A stretch of DNA of 64,000 bases, from positions 25,794 through 89,793 of the forward strand of contig JAHCJV010000013.1 in the NCBI GenBank assembly GCA_026126105.1. The letters are read 5' to 3'. How positions within the stretch are numbered: position 1 is the stretch's first letter; every line of letters begins with the position of its first letter. Under the pieces are notes generated by a model. That model did not search any database, was not told the DNA's origin, and worked only from the letters and a program-made list of their open reading frames with translations. This document shows positions 42,660 through 51,300 of the stretch, in pieces. A program made the translations under genes and the position numbers. The DNA comes from Enhydrobacter sp. (GTDB taxonomy: Bacteria > Pseudomonadota > Alphaproteobacteria > Reyranellales > Reyranellaceae).

Positions 42660-44304
42660 CGACCCTTTGGCCGCGCGCCGGCGACGGCGCGCCGCCGGTT
42701 CCCAGTGTGACGTCAGGGTAGCCCTTGGCCGCCGCCGAATTGATGATGCCCACATACTTGGGCGAGCCGCCGTTGTAGACGAGGTAGCGGATGGTGCCCT
42801 GCTCGTGGCCGGGGACGTTGGAGTTGTAGCCGGTAAACCAGGACTTCGCCTTCCGCATCAGCATCATGGCGTACATGCCGGTGACGTGCTCGGTCCAACG
42901 CTTCTCGGCCGCTTCCGTCGCCTCGAAGCGGGTGTAGCCCGTGGCCCGGACGTGCTCGAGGAAGTCGGTGCACCAGTTCACGCCGGTCTCGATGCCGCGC
43001 GGATAGTTGGTCGAGGCCGAGCCGCTTTGCGGGCCCGCCGGCATCAGCAGATTCGGGAATCCGTGCACCATCATGCCGAGATAGGTCGAGATCGTGGTGC
43101 GCCACTTGTCGGCCAGCGCCTCGCCGCCCACGCCGCGGATGTCGATCTTGTCGAACGCGCCGGTGATGGCATCGAAGCCTGTGGCGTAGACGATGATGTC
43201 GAACTCGTAGTCGCGCTCGGTGGTGCGCAGCCCCGTCTCGGTGATCCGCACGAGCGGTGTCTCGCTGATGTCGACGAGGTGGACGTTCGGCCGGTTGTAG
43301 GCCTCGAAGTAGCCCGTCTCCATCGGCACGCGCTGCACCCCGAAGCCGTGATCGCGCGGGATCAGCTTCTCGGCGACCGCCGGATCCTTGACCCGCTGCC
43401 GGATGCGATTGGCGATGTATTCCGAGAACTCGGCGTTCGCCTTCTCGTCGGTGAAGATCTCGCGGAAATTCGCGAGCCAGATGCCGAAGCCCGGCTCGTC
43501 GTAGAGCCTGTCCCAGAGTGCCTTGCGCTCCTCCGCCGTCACCTCGTAGAAGCCGCGCCGGTCGGGCTCGTGCTCGAAGCCGCCCGGCGAGCGGGCGCAG
43601 GCGGCGAAGATCTCGTCGTAGCGCCGGCGGATGTCGGCCATTTCCGCCTCCGAGATCGGCGCATTATTGAGCGGCGCGCTCCAGTTCGGCCGGCGCTGGA
43701 AGACGGTGAGGTCGCCCACCTTGTCGGCGATCTCGCCGATCACCTGGATGCCGGTCGCGCCCGTGCCGATAACGGCGACCCGCTTGCCCGCCATGTCGAC
43801 CGGCTCGTGCGGCCAGTGGAAGGTGTGGAACGAGCGACCCTTGAAGCTCTCCATGCCCTCGACCCGCGGCAGGGTCGGCACCGACAGCAGCCCGAGCGCC
43901 AGGATCAGGAAGCGGCAGGTGAGCTCGCGTCCGTCGCTCACACGCACGCGCCACAAGTTCTGCGCCTCGTCGTAGTGCGCGGCGTCGACCCGGCAATTGA
44001 ACTGCATGTACTTGCGCAGGTCGAACTTGTCGGCGACGTGGTTGAGGTAGCGCAGGTTCTCGGGCTGGCCGGAAAAACGCTCCTTCCAGTGCCATTCGTC
44101 GAGCAGCTCGCGCGAGAAGGAGTAGCCGTAGGTATAGCTCTCCGAATCGAAGCGCGCGCCGGGATAGCGGTTCCAGTACCAGGTGCCGCCGAGGTCGCCG
44201 CCCGCTTCGAGCACGGTGGCCTCGATGCCGAGATCGGTCAGCCGCTTGATCTGGTAGATGCCGGCAACGCCGGCGCCGATGACGATGGCTTCGTAGTGGG
44301 TCAT
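42637..44304 (-). CDS. Baeyer-Villiger-type flavin-containing monooxygenase
   Basis: This 555-residue class B flavoprotein has the FAD motif 'VIGAGVAGIYQIKRL' (9-23), 'GGTWYWNRYPGARFDSESYTYGYSF', the Baeyer-Villiger fingerprint FKGRSFHTFHWP (154-165), and the NADPH motif 'VIGTGATGIQV' (178-188). It is complete. The ATG at 44304 is chosen because the open frame further upstream runs antisense into the divergent hydroxylase gene. It is related to, but clearly different from, the monooxygenase at 37740-39329. The two flank the luciferase-like genes, which suggests a ketone or terpenoid degradation cluster. Confidence 0.94.
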   Translation of the reverse strand: MTHYEAIVIGAGVAGIYQIKRLTDLGIEATVLEAGGDLGGTWYWNRYPGARFDSESYTYGYSFSRELLDEWHWKERFSGQPENLRYLNHVADKFDLRKYMQFNCRVDAAHYDEAQNLWRVRVSDGRELTCRFLILALGLLSVPTLPRVEGMESFKGRSFHTFHWPHEPVDMAGKRVAVIGTGATGIQVIGEIADKVGDLTVFQRRPNWSAPLNNAPISEAEMADIRRRYDEIFAACARSPGGFEHEPDRRGFYEVTAEERKALWDRLYDEPGFGIWLANFREIFTDEKANAEFSEYIANRIRQRVKDPAVAEKLIPRDHGFGVQRVPMETGYFEAYNRPNVHLVDISETPLVRITETGLRTTERDYEFDIIVYATGFDAITGAFDKIDIRGVGGEALADKWRTTISTYLGMMVHGFPNLLMPAGPQSGSASTNYPRGIETGVNWCTDFLEHVRATGYTRFEATEAAEKRWTEHVTGMYAMMLMRKAKSWFTGYNSNVPGHEQGTIRYLVYNGGSPKYVGIINSAAAKGYPDVTLGTGGAPSPARGQRVVTSPARA

Positions 44305-44382
44305 GCCGGCAGTCTGGCACGAAAACGCGTCGTCCCGAAGGCCGGGCTTGCCGGTGACGATCCGCCACGCGACAGTCCAGGC

Positions 44383-46698
44383 ATGAGAAAATCGGTCATC
44401 GGCGATTCCCCGCGACGGCGCGAGGATGCGCGCTTCATCACCGGCCGCGGCGCCTATGTCGACGACCTGCCGTTCGACCGCCTGACCCGCGCGGTCTTCC
44501 TGCGGGCGCCGCATGCCCATGCCCGCATCCGCTCGATCGACACCACGGCAGCCAAACGGGCGCCAGGCGTGCTGGCAGTGCTGACCGCCGCCGACGCCGC
44601 GGCCGACGGATTGAAATCGCTGCGACCTTATGCGGAGGCCAATGTCCAGACCGGTGAGCGCTTCGTGTTCGACGAGCAGCCGCTGCTGGCGGCCGACAAG
44701 GTCCGCTTCGTCGGAGAGACGGTGGCGATGGTCGTGGCCGAAACCCTCGCCCAGGCGCTCGACGCCGCCGAGCTGATCGAGGTCGACTATGAGCCGCTGC
44801 CGGCGGTCACATCGGCCTACGCCGCCGTTGCGCCGGACGCGCCTCAACTCTCACCCGAAGTACCGGGCAACATCTGCATGGACTGGAAGACCGGCGACGC
44901 CACCGGCGCAGAAGCAGCCTTTGCCCGCGCGACCCACATCGTCTCGCTCGATCTCGACAACCATCGCGTCACGACCAACCCCATCGAGCCGCGCGGCTCG
45001 GTCGGCGTCTTCGATCCGGCGAGCGGCCGCTATACGCTGCACGTCTCGAGCCAGAGCATCCATGCCAACCGCAACCACGCCGCCCGTGCGCTGGGCGTCG
45101 AGCCGATGGACGTGCGCTTCGTCGCGCCGGACGTCGGCGGCGGCTTCGGCGCCAAGAACTTCATCTATGTCGAGCACGTGCTGGTCGCCTGGGCGGCGCG
45201 CAAGGTTGGCCGGCCGGTCAAATGGATCGCCACCCGCAACGAGGTCTTCCTGGCGGACCATCCGTCGCGCGACATGCAGGCCAGGGCATCGCTGGCGCTC
45301 GATGCAGCGGGCAGGTTCCTCGCGCTTGAGGTGGCCAGCGTCGCCAATGTCGGCGCCTATCTCGCGGCCGTCGCCGGCGGCGTGCCGACCTATCAGTACG
45401 TCCACCTGCAGGGCACGGTCTATCGCCTGCCGTCGATCTCGCTTCATGTGCGCGTGGTGCTGACCAACACCACGCCGATCGGCGTGATGCGCGGGCCGGG
45501 CTTCGCCGAGACGGTGAACATCCTCGAACGGCTGATCGATGCGGCGGCGCTGCAGGCAGGCTTCGACCGCGCCGAGCTGCGCCGGATCAACATGGTGCGG
45601 GCGCACGAGATGCCGATGACAAATGCCTTCGGCTTCCAGGTCGACAGCGGCGCCTTCGCCGAGACGATGGACAAGGCGCTGGAGCGCGCGGACCTAGTGG
45701 GCTTCGCGGCACGGCGGCAAGAGAGCGAGGCGCGCGGCCTGCGGCGCGGGCTGGGCTTCGCCTATCACATCAAGGGCACCGGCGGCGCGCCGGAGGAGAA
45801 TGTCGACATCCGCTTCGAGCCGGACGGCACCGTGTCGCTGATCACCGGCACGCAGCATATCGGCCAGGGCCACGAGACGACCTTCCCGCAGATCCTCGCC
45901 GACCGGCTCGGCGTGGCGAACGAGAAGATCCATCTGCGCCAGGGCGACACCGACCTGATCCCGTATGGCGGCGGCCACGGCAGCTCGCGCGCGACATACA
46001 TGGGCGGCACCGCGATGTGGCGTGCCTCGGACGAGATCATCCGGAAGGGCACGGCGCTGGCCGCCGACATGCTCGAAGCGAGCGAGGCCGATATCCGGTT
46101 CGAGACCGATCACCTTCCGGAGGGCCGCTTCGTGGTGTCGGGTACCGATCGCGCCGTCGGCCTGCTCGAGGTCGCCGCGCTCGGCCGCGAGAAGGGCAAG
46201 CCGCTCGACACCTATCATTTCTGGAAGCGCGAGCATCTCACCTTTCCCAATGGCTTGCATGTCGTCGAGGTCGAGGTCGATCCGGAGACCGGCCGCGTGA
46301 CACTGGAGCGCTATACCGGCGTCGACGATTACGGCGTGCTGGTCAATCCGATGGTCGTCGCCGGTCAGGCGCACGGCGCCATGGCCCAAGGCATCGGCCA
46401 GGCGCTGCTCGAGCGCACGACCTACGATCCGCAGTCCGGCCAGATGCTCGCCGGCTCGTTCATGGACTATCCCTTGCCGCGCGCCGACGACCTGCCGTCG
46501 TTCGACCTCGGCTTCAATCCGACGCGCTGCACCACCAATCCGCTGGGCGTCAAAGGCTGCGGCGAGGCGGGCGCGATCGCCGCCTTCCCCGCGATTGCCA
46601 ACGCGATCCTCGATGCGCTGGCGCCGCTCGGGGTCAAGAACTTCGACGGACCGGCCACACCGGTCCGGGTCTGGCAGGCGCTGGAGGCCGCCCGATGA
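44383..46698 (+). CDS. xanthine dehydrogenase-family molybdopterin-binding subunit
   Basis: This 771-residue molybdenum hydroxylase large subunit has the N-terminal 'GDSPRRREDARFITGRGAYVDDLPFDRLTRAVFLRAPHAHARI', 'APDVGGGFGAKNFIYVEHVLVAW', 'TQHIGQGHETTFPQILADRLG' and the catalytic glutamate in 'GVKGCGEAGAIAAFP' (Glu728). In the loop where many relatives have AYRGAGRPE, this protein reads 'GVMRGPGFAETVN', so its active-site pocket differs from that of the subunit at 18228-20564. No 2Fe-2S or FAD subunit is adjacent. The ATG at 44383 is followed by the DUF938 gene in an ATGA overlap. Confidence 0.93.
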   Translation: MRKSVIGDSPRRREDARFITGRGAYVDDLPFDRLTRAVFLRAPHAHARIRSIDTTAAKRAPGVLAVLTAADAAADGLKSLRPYAEANVQTGERFVFDEQPLLAADKVRFVGETVAMVVAETLAQALDAAELIEVDYEPLPAVTSAYAAVAPDAPQLSPEVPGNICMDWKTGDATGAEAAFARATHIVSLDLDNHRVTTNPIEPRGSVGVFDPASGRYTLHVSSQSIHANRNHAARALGVEPMDVRFVAPDVGGGFGAKNFIYVEHVLVAWAARKVGRPVKWIATRNEVFLADHPSRDMQARASLALDAAGRFLALEVASVANVGAYLAAVAGGVPTYQYVHLQGTVYRLPSISLHVRVVLTNTTPIGVMRGPGFAETVNILERLIDAAALQAGFDRAELRRINMVRAHEMPMTNAFGFQVDSGAFAETMDKALERADLVGFAARRQESEARGLRRGLGFAYHIKGTGGAPEENVDIRFEPDGTVSLITGTQHIGQGHETTFPQILADRLGVANEKIHLRQGDTDLIPYGGGHGSSRATYMGGTAMWRASDEIIRKGTALAADMLEASEADIRFETDHLPEGRFVVSGTDRAVGLLEVAALGREKGKPLDTYHFWKREHLTFPNGLHVVEVEVDPETGRVTLERYTGVDDYGVLVNPMVVAGQAHGAMAQGIGQALLERTTYDPQSGQMLAGSFMDYPLPRADDLPSFDLGFNPTRCTTNPLGVKGCGEAGAIAAFPAIANAILDALAPLGVKNFDGPATPVRVWQALEAAR

Positions 46699-47288
46699 GG
46701 CGTCAGGCGCCGGCGGCGGCACGCAATCGCCAGCCGATCCTCGACGTGCTGCAGCCGCACCTGCCGGCACGCGGGATGGTGCTCGAAGTGGCCAGTGGAA
46801 CGGGCGAGCATACAGCGCACTTCGCGCAGGCGCTGCCCGGTCTCAGCTTTCAGCCGAGCGACCCCGACGAAGCGGCGCGCGCCAGCATCGACGCCTGGAC
46901 CGCGGCGCTGGGCCTCGCGAACGTGAGGCCCGCGCTGGCGCTCGATGCCGCGGCGGAGACCTGGCCGATCGACAAGGCGGACGCGATCGTCTGCATCAAC
47001 ATGATCCATATCTCGCCGTGGGCGTCGACGGCCGGACTGATCCGCGGCGCGGCGCGCCTGCTGCCGCCGAACGGTGCGCTCTTTCTCTATGGCCCCTACT
47101 TTTGCGCCGGCGTCGAGACGGCGCCGAGCAACCTCGCCTTCGACCGGGACCTCCGCGCGCGCGATCCGGCCTGGGGCATACGAGGACTGGAGGAGGTCGT
47201 GGCGCTTGCCGACGCCAAAGGCTTTACCGCGCCGCTCATCGTCGAGATGCCGGCCAACAACTTGTCGCTGGTGTTCCGCAAGGGCTGA
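46695..47288 (+). CDS. DUF938-family SAM-dependent methyltransferase
   Basis: This 197-residue protein has the class I methyltransferase motif I in 'GMVLEVASGTGEHTAHFAQALP' (about residues 27-48), 'FQPSDPDEAARASIDAW' as the acidic ribose-binding segment, and 'KADAIVCINMIHISPWASTAGLIRGAARLLPPNGALFLYGPY', the DUF938 hallmark. The methyl acceptor is unknown. It is coupled to the molybdenum hydroxylase subunit by an ATGA overlap and ends directly against the stop of a convergent small gene. Confidence 0.93.
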   Translation: MRRQAPAAARNRQPILDVLQPHLPARGMVLEVASGTGEHTAHFAQALPGLSFQPSDPDEAARASIDAWTAALGLANVRPALALDAAAETWPIDKADAIVCINMIHISPWASTAGLIRGAARLLPPNGALFLYGPYFCAGVETAPSNLAFDRDLRARDPAWGIRGLEEVVALADAKGFTAPLIVEMPANNLSLVFRKG

Positions 47289-47513
47289 TCAGGACTGCCA
47301 GTCCTCGACTTCGAGATTGCCGATCTTGTGATGTTCCAAAGCATGCTTCCTCGGCATCTGGAACGGCACCCCGTCCTCGGCAAAGAAGTGCAGATGCTCG
47401 CCCATTTCGGCGATCTCGTAGGAGCCGACCGGCGCGACCAGGGGGCCGGTCGAGCCGTCTTCGTAGGAAATCGGACGCACGATTCGGCCGCGAAGCCTGT
47501 CTGACGGTGCCAT
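47289..47513 (-). CDS. small conserved-looking protein of unknown function
   Basis: This 74-residue acidic protein ('RLRGRIVRPISYEDGSTGPLVAPVGSYEIAEMGEHLHFFAEDG', 'VPFQMPRKHALEHHKIGNLEVEDWQS') has a predicted mostly beta start and a tyrosine- and histidine-rich end. GGAG lies ahead of the ATG, the base composition at codon third positions matches neighbours, and the stop abuts the DUF938 stop, all of which support a real gene. I do not recognise a family. Confidence 0.7.
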   Translation of the reverse strand: MAPSDRLRGRIVRPISYEDGSTGPLVAPVGSYEIAEMGEHLHFFAEDGVPFQMPRKHALEHHKIGNLEVEDWQS

Positions 47514-47645
47514 CGACGTCTCCTCTCCCGATAGCGGGAATGCCCGTTCGTGAACGTACCGGCGGCGGCAAAGTTGCGCAGATGACAGTGTCCCGGCCTT
47601 GAGCTACCGAATGCGGAATCGAGTCTATGGGAGACGACCGGCAAA

Positions 47646-48221
47646 ATGGCGACACACGAGACGGAGCGGGCACCTTTTCGGCCGGCCGGCCATCTGCGGC
47701 CGCTGCCCCGACTGATCTTCGCCTCCCGCTGGCTGCAGCTGCCCCTCTATCTCGGCCTGATCGTGGCCCAGGTCGTCTACGTGATCCTGTTCCTCAAGGA
47801 GCTGTACCATCTCGTCGGCCACAGCTTCGAAAGCACCGAGCAGCAGGTCATGCTGGTCGTGCTCGGGCTGATCGACGTGGTGATGATCTCCAACCTTCTG
47901 ATCATGGTGATCGTGGGCGGCTACGAGACCTTCGTCTCGCGCATGGAGCTCAACAAGCACCCCGACCAGCCGGAGTGGCTGAGCCACGTCAATGCCAGCG
48001 TGCTGAAGATCAAGCTCGCCATGGCGATCATCGGCATCTCGTCGATCCATCTGCTGCGCACCTTCATCGAGGCCGGCAACCTCGGTTCCGACAAGGCCGC
48101 GCTGACGGAAAGCGGCATCATGTGGCAGGTCATCATCCACGCCCTGTTCATCCTGTCGGCCATCGGCATCGCCTTCGTCGACCGCCTCAGCCAGCCGGCC
48201 GCGGACGCGAAGCACCACTGA
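47646..48221 (+). CDS. UPF0114 (TIGR00645/YqhA-like) membrane protein, copy 1
   Basis: This 191-residue inner-membrane protein has four hydrophobic segments: 'LPLYLGLIVAQVVYVILFL', 'LVVLGLIDVVMISNLLIMVIVGG', 'IKLAMAIIGISSIHLLRTFI' and 'VIIHALFILSAIGIAFV'. The family is widespread and of unknown biochemical role. From about residue 17 to 185 it is nearly identical to the protein at 52468-53046, with only eight or so substitutions. The first 16 residues and the tails differ. The upstream sequences also share blocks (GCTACCGAATGCG before both genes), which marks a recent segmental duplication around the RTX gene between them. Confidence 0.92.
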   Translation: MATHETERAPFRPAGHLRPLPRLIFASRWLQLPLYLGLIVAQVVYVILFLKELYHLVGHSFESTEQQVMLVVLGLIDVVMISNLLIMVIVGGYETFVSRMELNKHPDQPEWLSHVNASVLKIKLAMAIIGISSIHLLRTFIEAGNLGSDKAALTESGIMWQVIIHALFILSAIGIAFVDRLSQPAADAKHH

Positions 48222-48277
48222 CGCGTTTCGAACACAATTGCGTCGCAACTGCAGTGCGCTGAATAGTACGATGCGCC

Positions 48278-48297
48278 GCGCCCGGGTGTGCGGGCGC
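48278..48297 (+). terminator. GC-rich hairpin between UPF0114 copy 1 and the FG-GAP/RTX gene
   Basis: A perfect 7-bp stem (GCGCCCG / CGGGCGC) encloses a GGTGTG loop, 57 bases after the UPF0114 stop and 24 bases before the RTX start codon. No T-run follows, so it may equally be a leader structure of the RTX gene. AGGAG (48310-48314) is the ribosome-binding site for the GTG start. Confidence 0.35.
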
Positions 48298-48320
48298 TCA
48301 AGCAGACATAGGAGCGCAGT

Positions 48321-51300
48321 GTGGCGCAGTTTCCCGCGACGATCGATATTGCCACCCTCGACGGCAGCACCGGCTTCAAGCTGAGCGGGGCGGCCTCGGG
48401 CGACCGCAGCGGCTTCTCGGTCTCCTCGGCCGGCGACGTCAACGGCGACGGCTTCGCCGACGTGATCGTCGGCGCCCCCTATGCCGATCCGGACGGCACC
48501 TCCTCCGGCGCGGCCTATGTCGTCTTCGGCAAGGCATCTGGCTTCGCGGCCGATTTCGACCTCGCCAGCCTGGACGGCAGCAACGGCTTCCGCCTGACCG
48601 GCGTCGGGGCGGGTAATCGCAGCGGGTTCTCGGTGGCGTCGGCCGACGTCAACGGCGACGGCTTTGCGGACATGATCGTCGGTGCGTCCGGCCCGTACGG
48701 CGACTACAGCGCCGGCTATGTCGTATACGGCAAGGGAACGGGCTTCGGCGCCACCGTCGAGCTGGCCGACCTGAACGGCAGCAATGGGTTCAAGGTCAGC
48801 AAGGTCAGCAAGTTCAGCCGGGCCGGCGAAAACGTGGCGGCCGCAGGCGACGTCAACGGCGACGGCGTCGGCGACATGTTGTTTGGCACGCAGGTCCTGT
48901 TCGGCAGCAGGACGGGCTTTCCCGCCAATGTCGATCTGGTCTTCGATGGCACCAACGGGTTCGCCATCGGCGGCGAGGCGTCGGCGGGCGACATCAATGG
49001 CGATGGCTTTGCCGATCTGATCGGCGGCGAGCCGGGATGGGGCGAGTATTCCTACGGCAGGGGATACGTCGTCTTCGGGAGAGCGTCGCCTCCTCCGACT
49101 GAAGCCGACAAGAAGTACTTCTACCCGCCGCTGTTCAGGGACGGCGCCGGGTTCGGCTTTGCTGTGTCCGGGGCGGGCGACGTCAACGGCGACGGCTTCG
49201 ATGACTTCATGATCGGCTCACCTGGGTTGGACGAAGATCGTGGGCGCGCCTACCTCGTGCTCGGCAACGCGAACGGGACCATCGGCCTGAACCAATCGAT
49301 CGGCGGCGGTGGCGACCGCACCGGCTTCCTGTTGAGCGCGGCCGGCGACGTCAATGGCGATGGTTTCGCAGACACCATCATTTGCGCCTCGTATGGGGCC
49401 TACGTTGTCTTTGGCAAGCCATCGGACCTATGGGACGGAAGTCTATGGATGCTCGACGGCAGCGACGGCTTCAGGGTCGCCGGCCTGACGCCCGGTTCGC
49501 GGTGGGCCGTGTCGTCGGCCGGGGACGTCAACGGCGACGGCTTCGACGACATTCTCGTCGGCGTCTCGGGCGCCACGGGTAGCGACTCGCCGGGCGCGAG
49601 CTACGTGATCTTCGGGCGCATGCCGGATATGGCGGTGAACCGCGTCGGCACGGTGGCTTCGCAGACGCTGGCGGGCGGCACGTTCGACGATACGCTGTCC
49701 GGCCTTGGCGGAGACGATTCGCTGTTCGGCAACGGCGGCGACGACCTGCTCGAGGGCGGGGCGGGCAACGACCGGCTGAAGGGCGGCGACGGCATCGACA
49801 CCGCGAGCTACGCCTCGGCGCCGGACGGTGTGACCGTCGACCTCGGGATCGCCGGGCCGCAGGACACCGTGGGCGCCGGCACCGATACGCTCGACGGTAT
49901 CGAGAACCTGGTCGGCTCGGCAGGCGCCGACCGCCTGACCGGAGACAATCTCGTCAATCGCCTGGCCGGCGGCGCAGGCGACGATGTCCTGGAAGGACGC
50001 AACGGCAACGACGTTCTCGATGGTGGCGAGGGCGACGACGCGCTGGAGGGCGGCAAGGGCAACGACACGGTCGACGGTGGTGTCGGTTTCGACGTAGCGA
50101 GCTACGCCTCGGCGTCGGGCGGGGTGACGGTCAGCCTGCGAATCGCAGGTGCCCAGGATACCCTTGGGGCGGGGGTGGACACCTTGGCCGGCATCGAGGG
50201 GCTGGCCGGGTCTGCGCATGCCGACAGCCTGGAGGGCAACGACGCCGCCAACCTCCTGTCTGGCGCGGGCGGCGACGACCAGCTGCACGGCCGCGGCGGC
50301 GACGACGTGCTCGAGGGTGGAGCCGGCAACGACCTGCTGAAGGGCGGCGACGGAATCGACTCGGCGAGCTACGCGTCGGCGTCCGCCGGTGTCTCGGTCG
50401 ACCTGGAGATCGCCGCCGGCCAGAATACCGGCGCCGCCGGCATCGACACGCTGAACAGCATCGAGGGACTCGTCGGCTCCTCCTTCGGCGATGTCCTGCG
50501 TGGCAACAAGAGCGCGAATACACTGAGCGGTGGCGCTGGCGACGACGTATTGGAGGGCCGCAACGGCGACGACGTGCTCGACGGCGGCGCCGGAGCCGAC
50601 CTTCTCGACGGCGGCAAGGGCAACGACTTGTACATCGTTCGCGACGCCGCGGACGTCATCGCTACCGACAGCTCGGGCATCAACACGGTGCAGGCCTGGC
50701 TGTCCTACACCCTGGCCAACGGCCTTGCGAACCTCGTCCTGTCCGGTGCCGCCGATCTCGACGGCACGGGAAACGGAGCGGCCAACGGAATGGTCGGCAA
50801 TGGCGGCGCCAACCGCCTCGCCGGCCTGGACGGCGACGACGTTCTGTCGGGCGAAGGCGGTGACGACGCGCTGGATGGCGGGCTGGGCAACGACACCGCG
50901 CACGGCGGCGATGGCGACGACATCGTTCGCGGGCGCGAGGGAGACGACCGTCTCTATGGCGATGACGGAAACGACGAGCTGCTCGGTGCCCAGGGCAACG
51001 ATGTCGTGAGCGGCGGTGCGGGCGACGACCTTCTGGCCGGCGGCGAGGGCGACGACCTCATCGATGGCGGCGACGGCACCGATACGGTGCAGTATCTCTC
51101 GGCTGCCGGCGGCGTAACCGTCGACCTCGACGTGACCAGCGCCCAGAACACGGGCGTAGCCGGGATCGACACGCTGGCCAACATCGAGAACGCCACCGGT
51201 TCGGATGCCGGCGATCGGCTGTCGGGCACCGGCGGCGCCAATCTCCTGGTCGGCAATGGCGGCGATGACGTGCTGGTCGGGCGAAACGGCGACGATGTGC

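Noticed and set aside
42667..44382. Upstream extension of the second Mo hydroxylase frame
   Set aside because: Antisense to the second Baeyer-Villiger gene; the conserved N-terminus starts at 44383.
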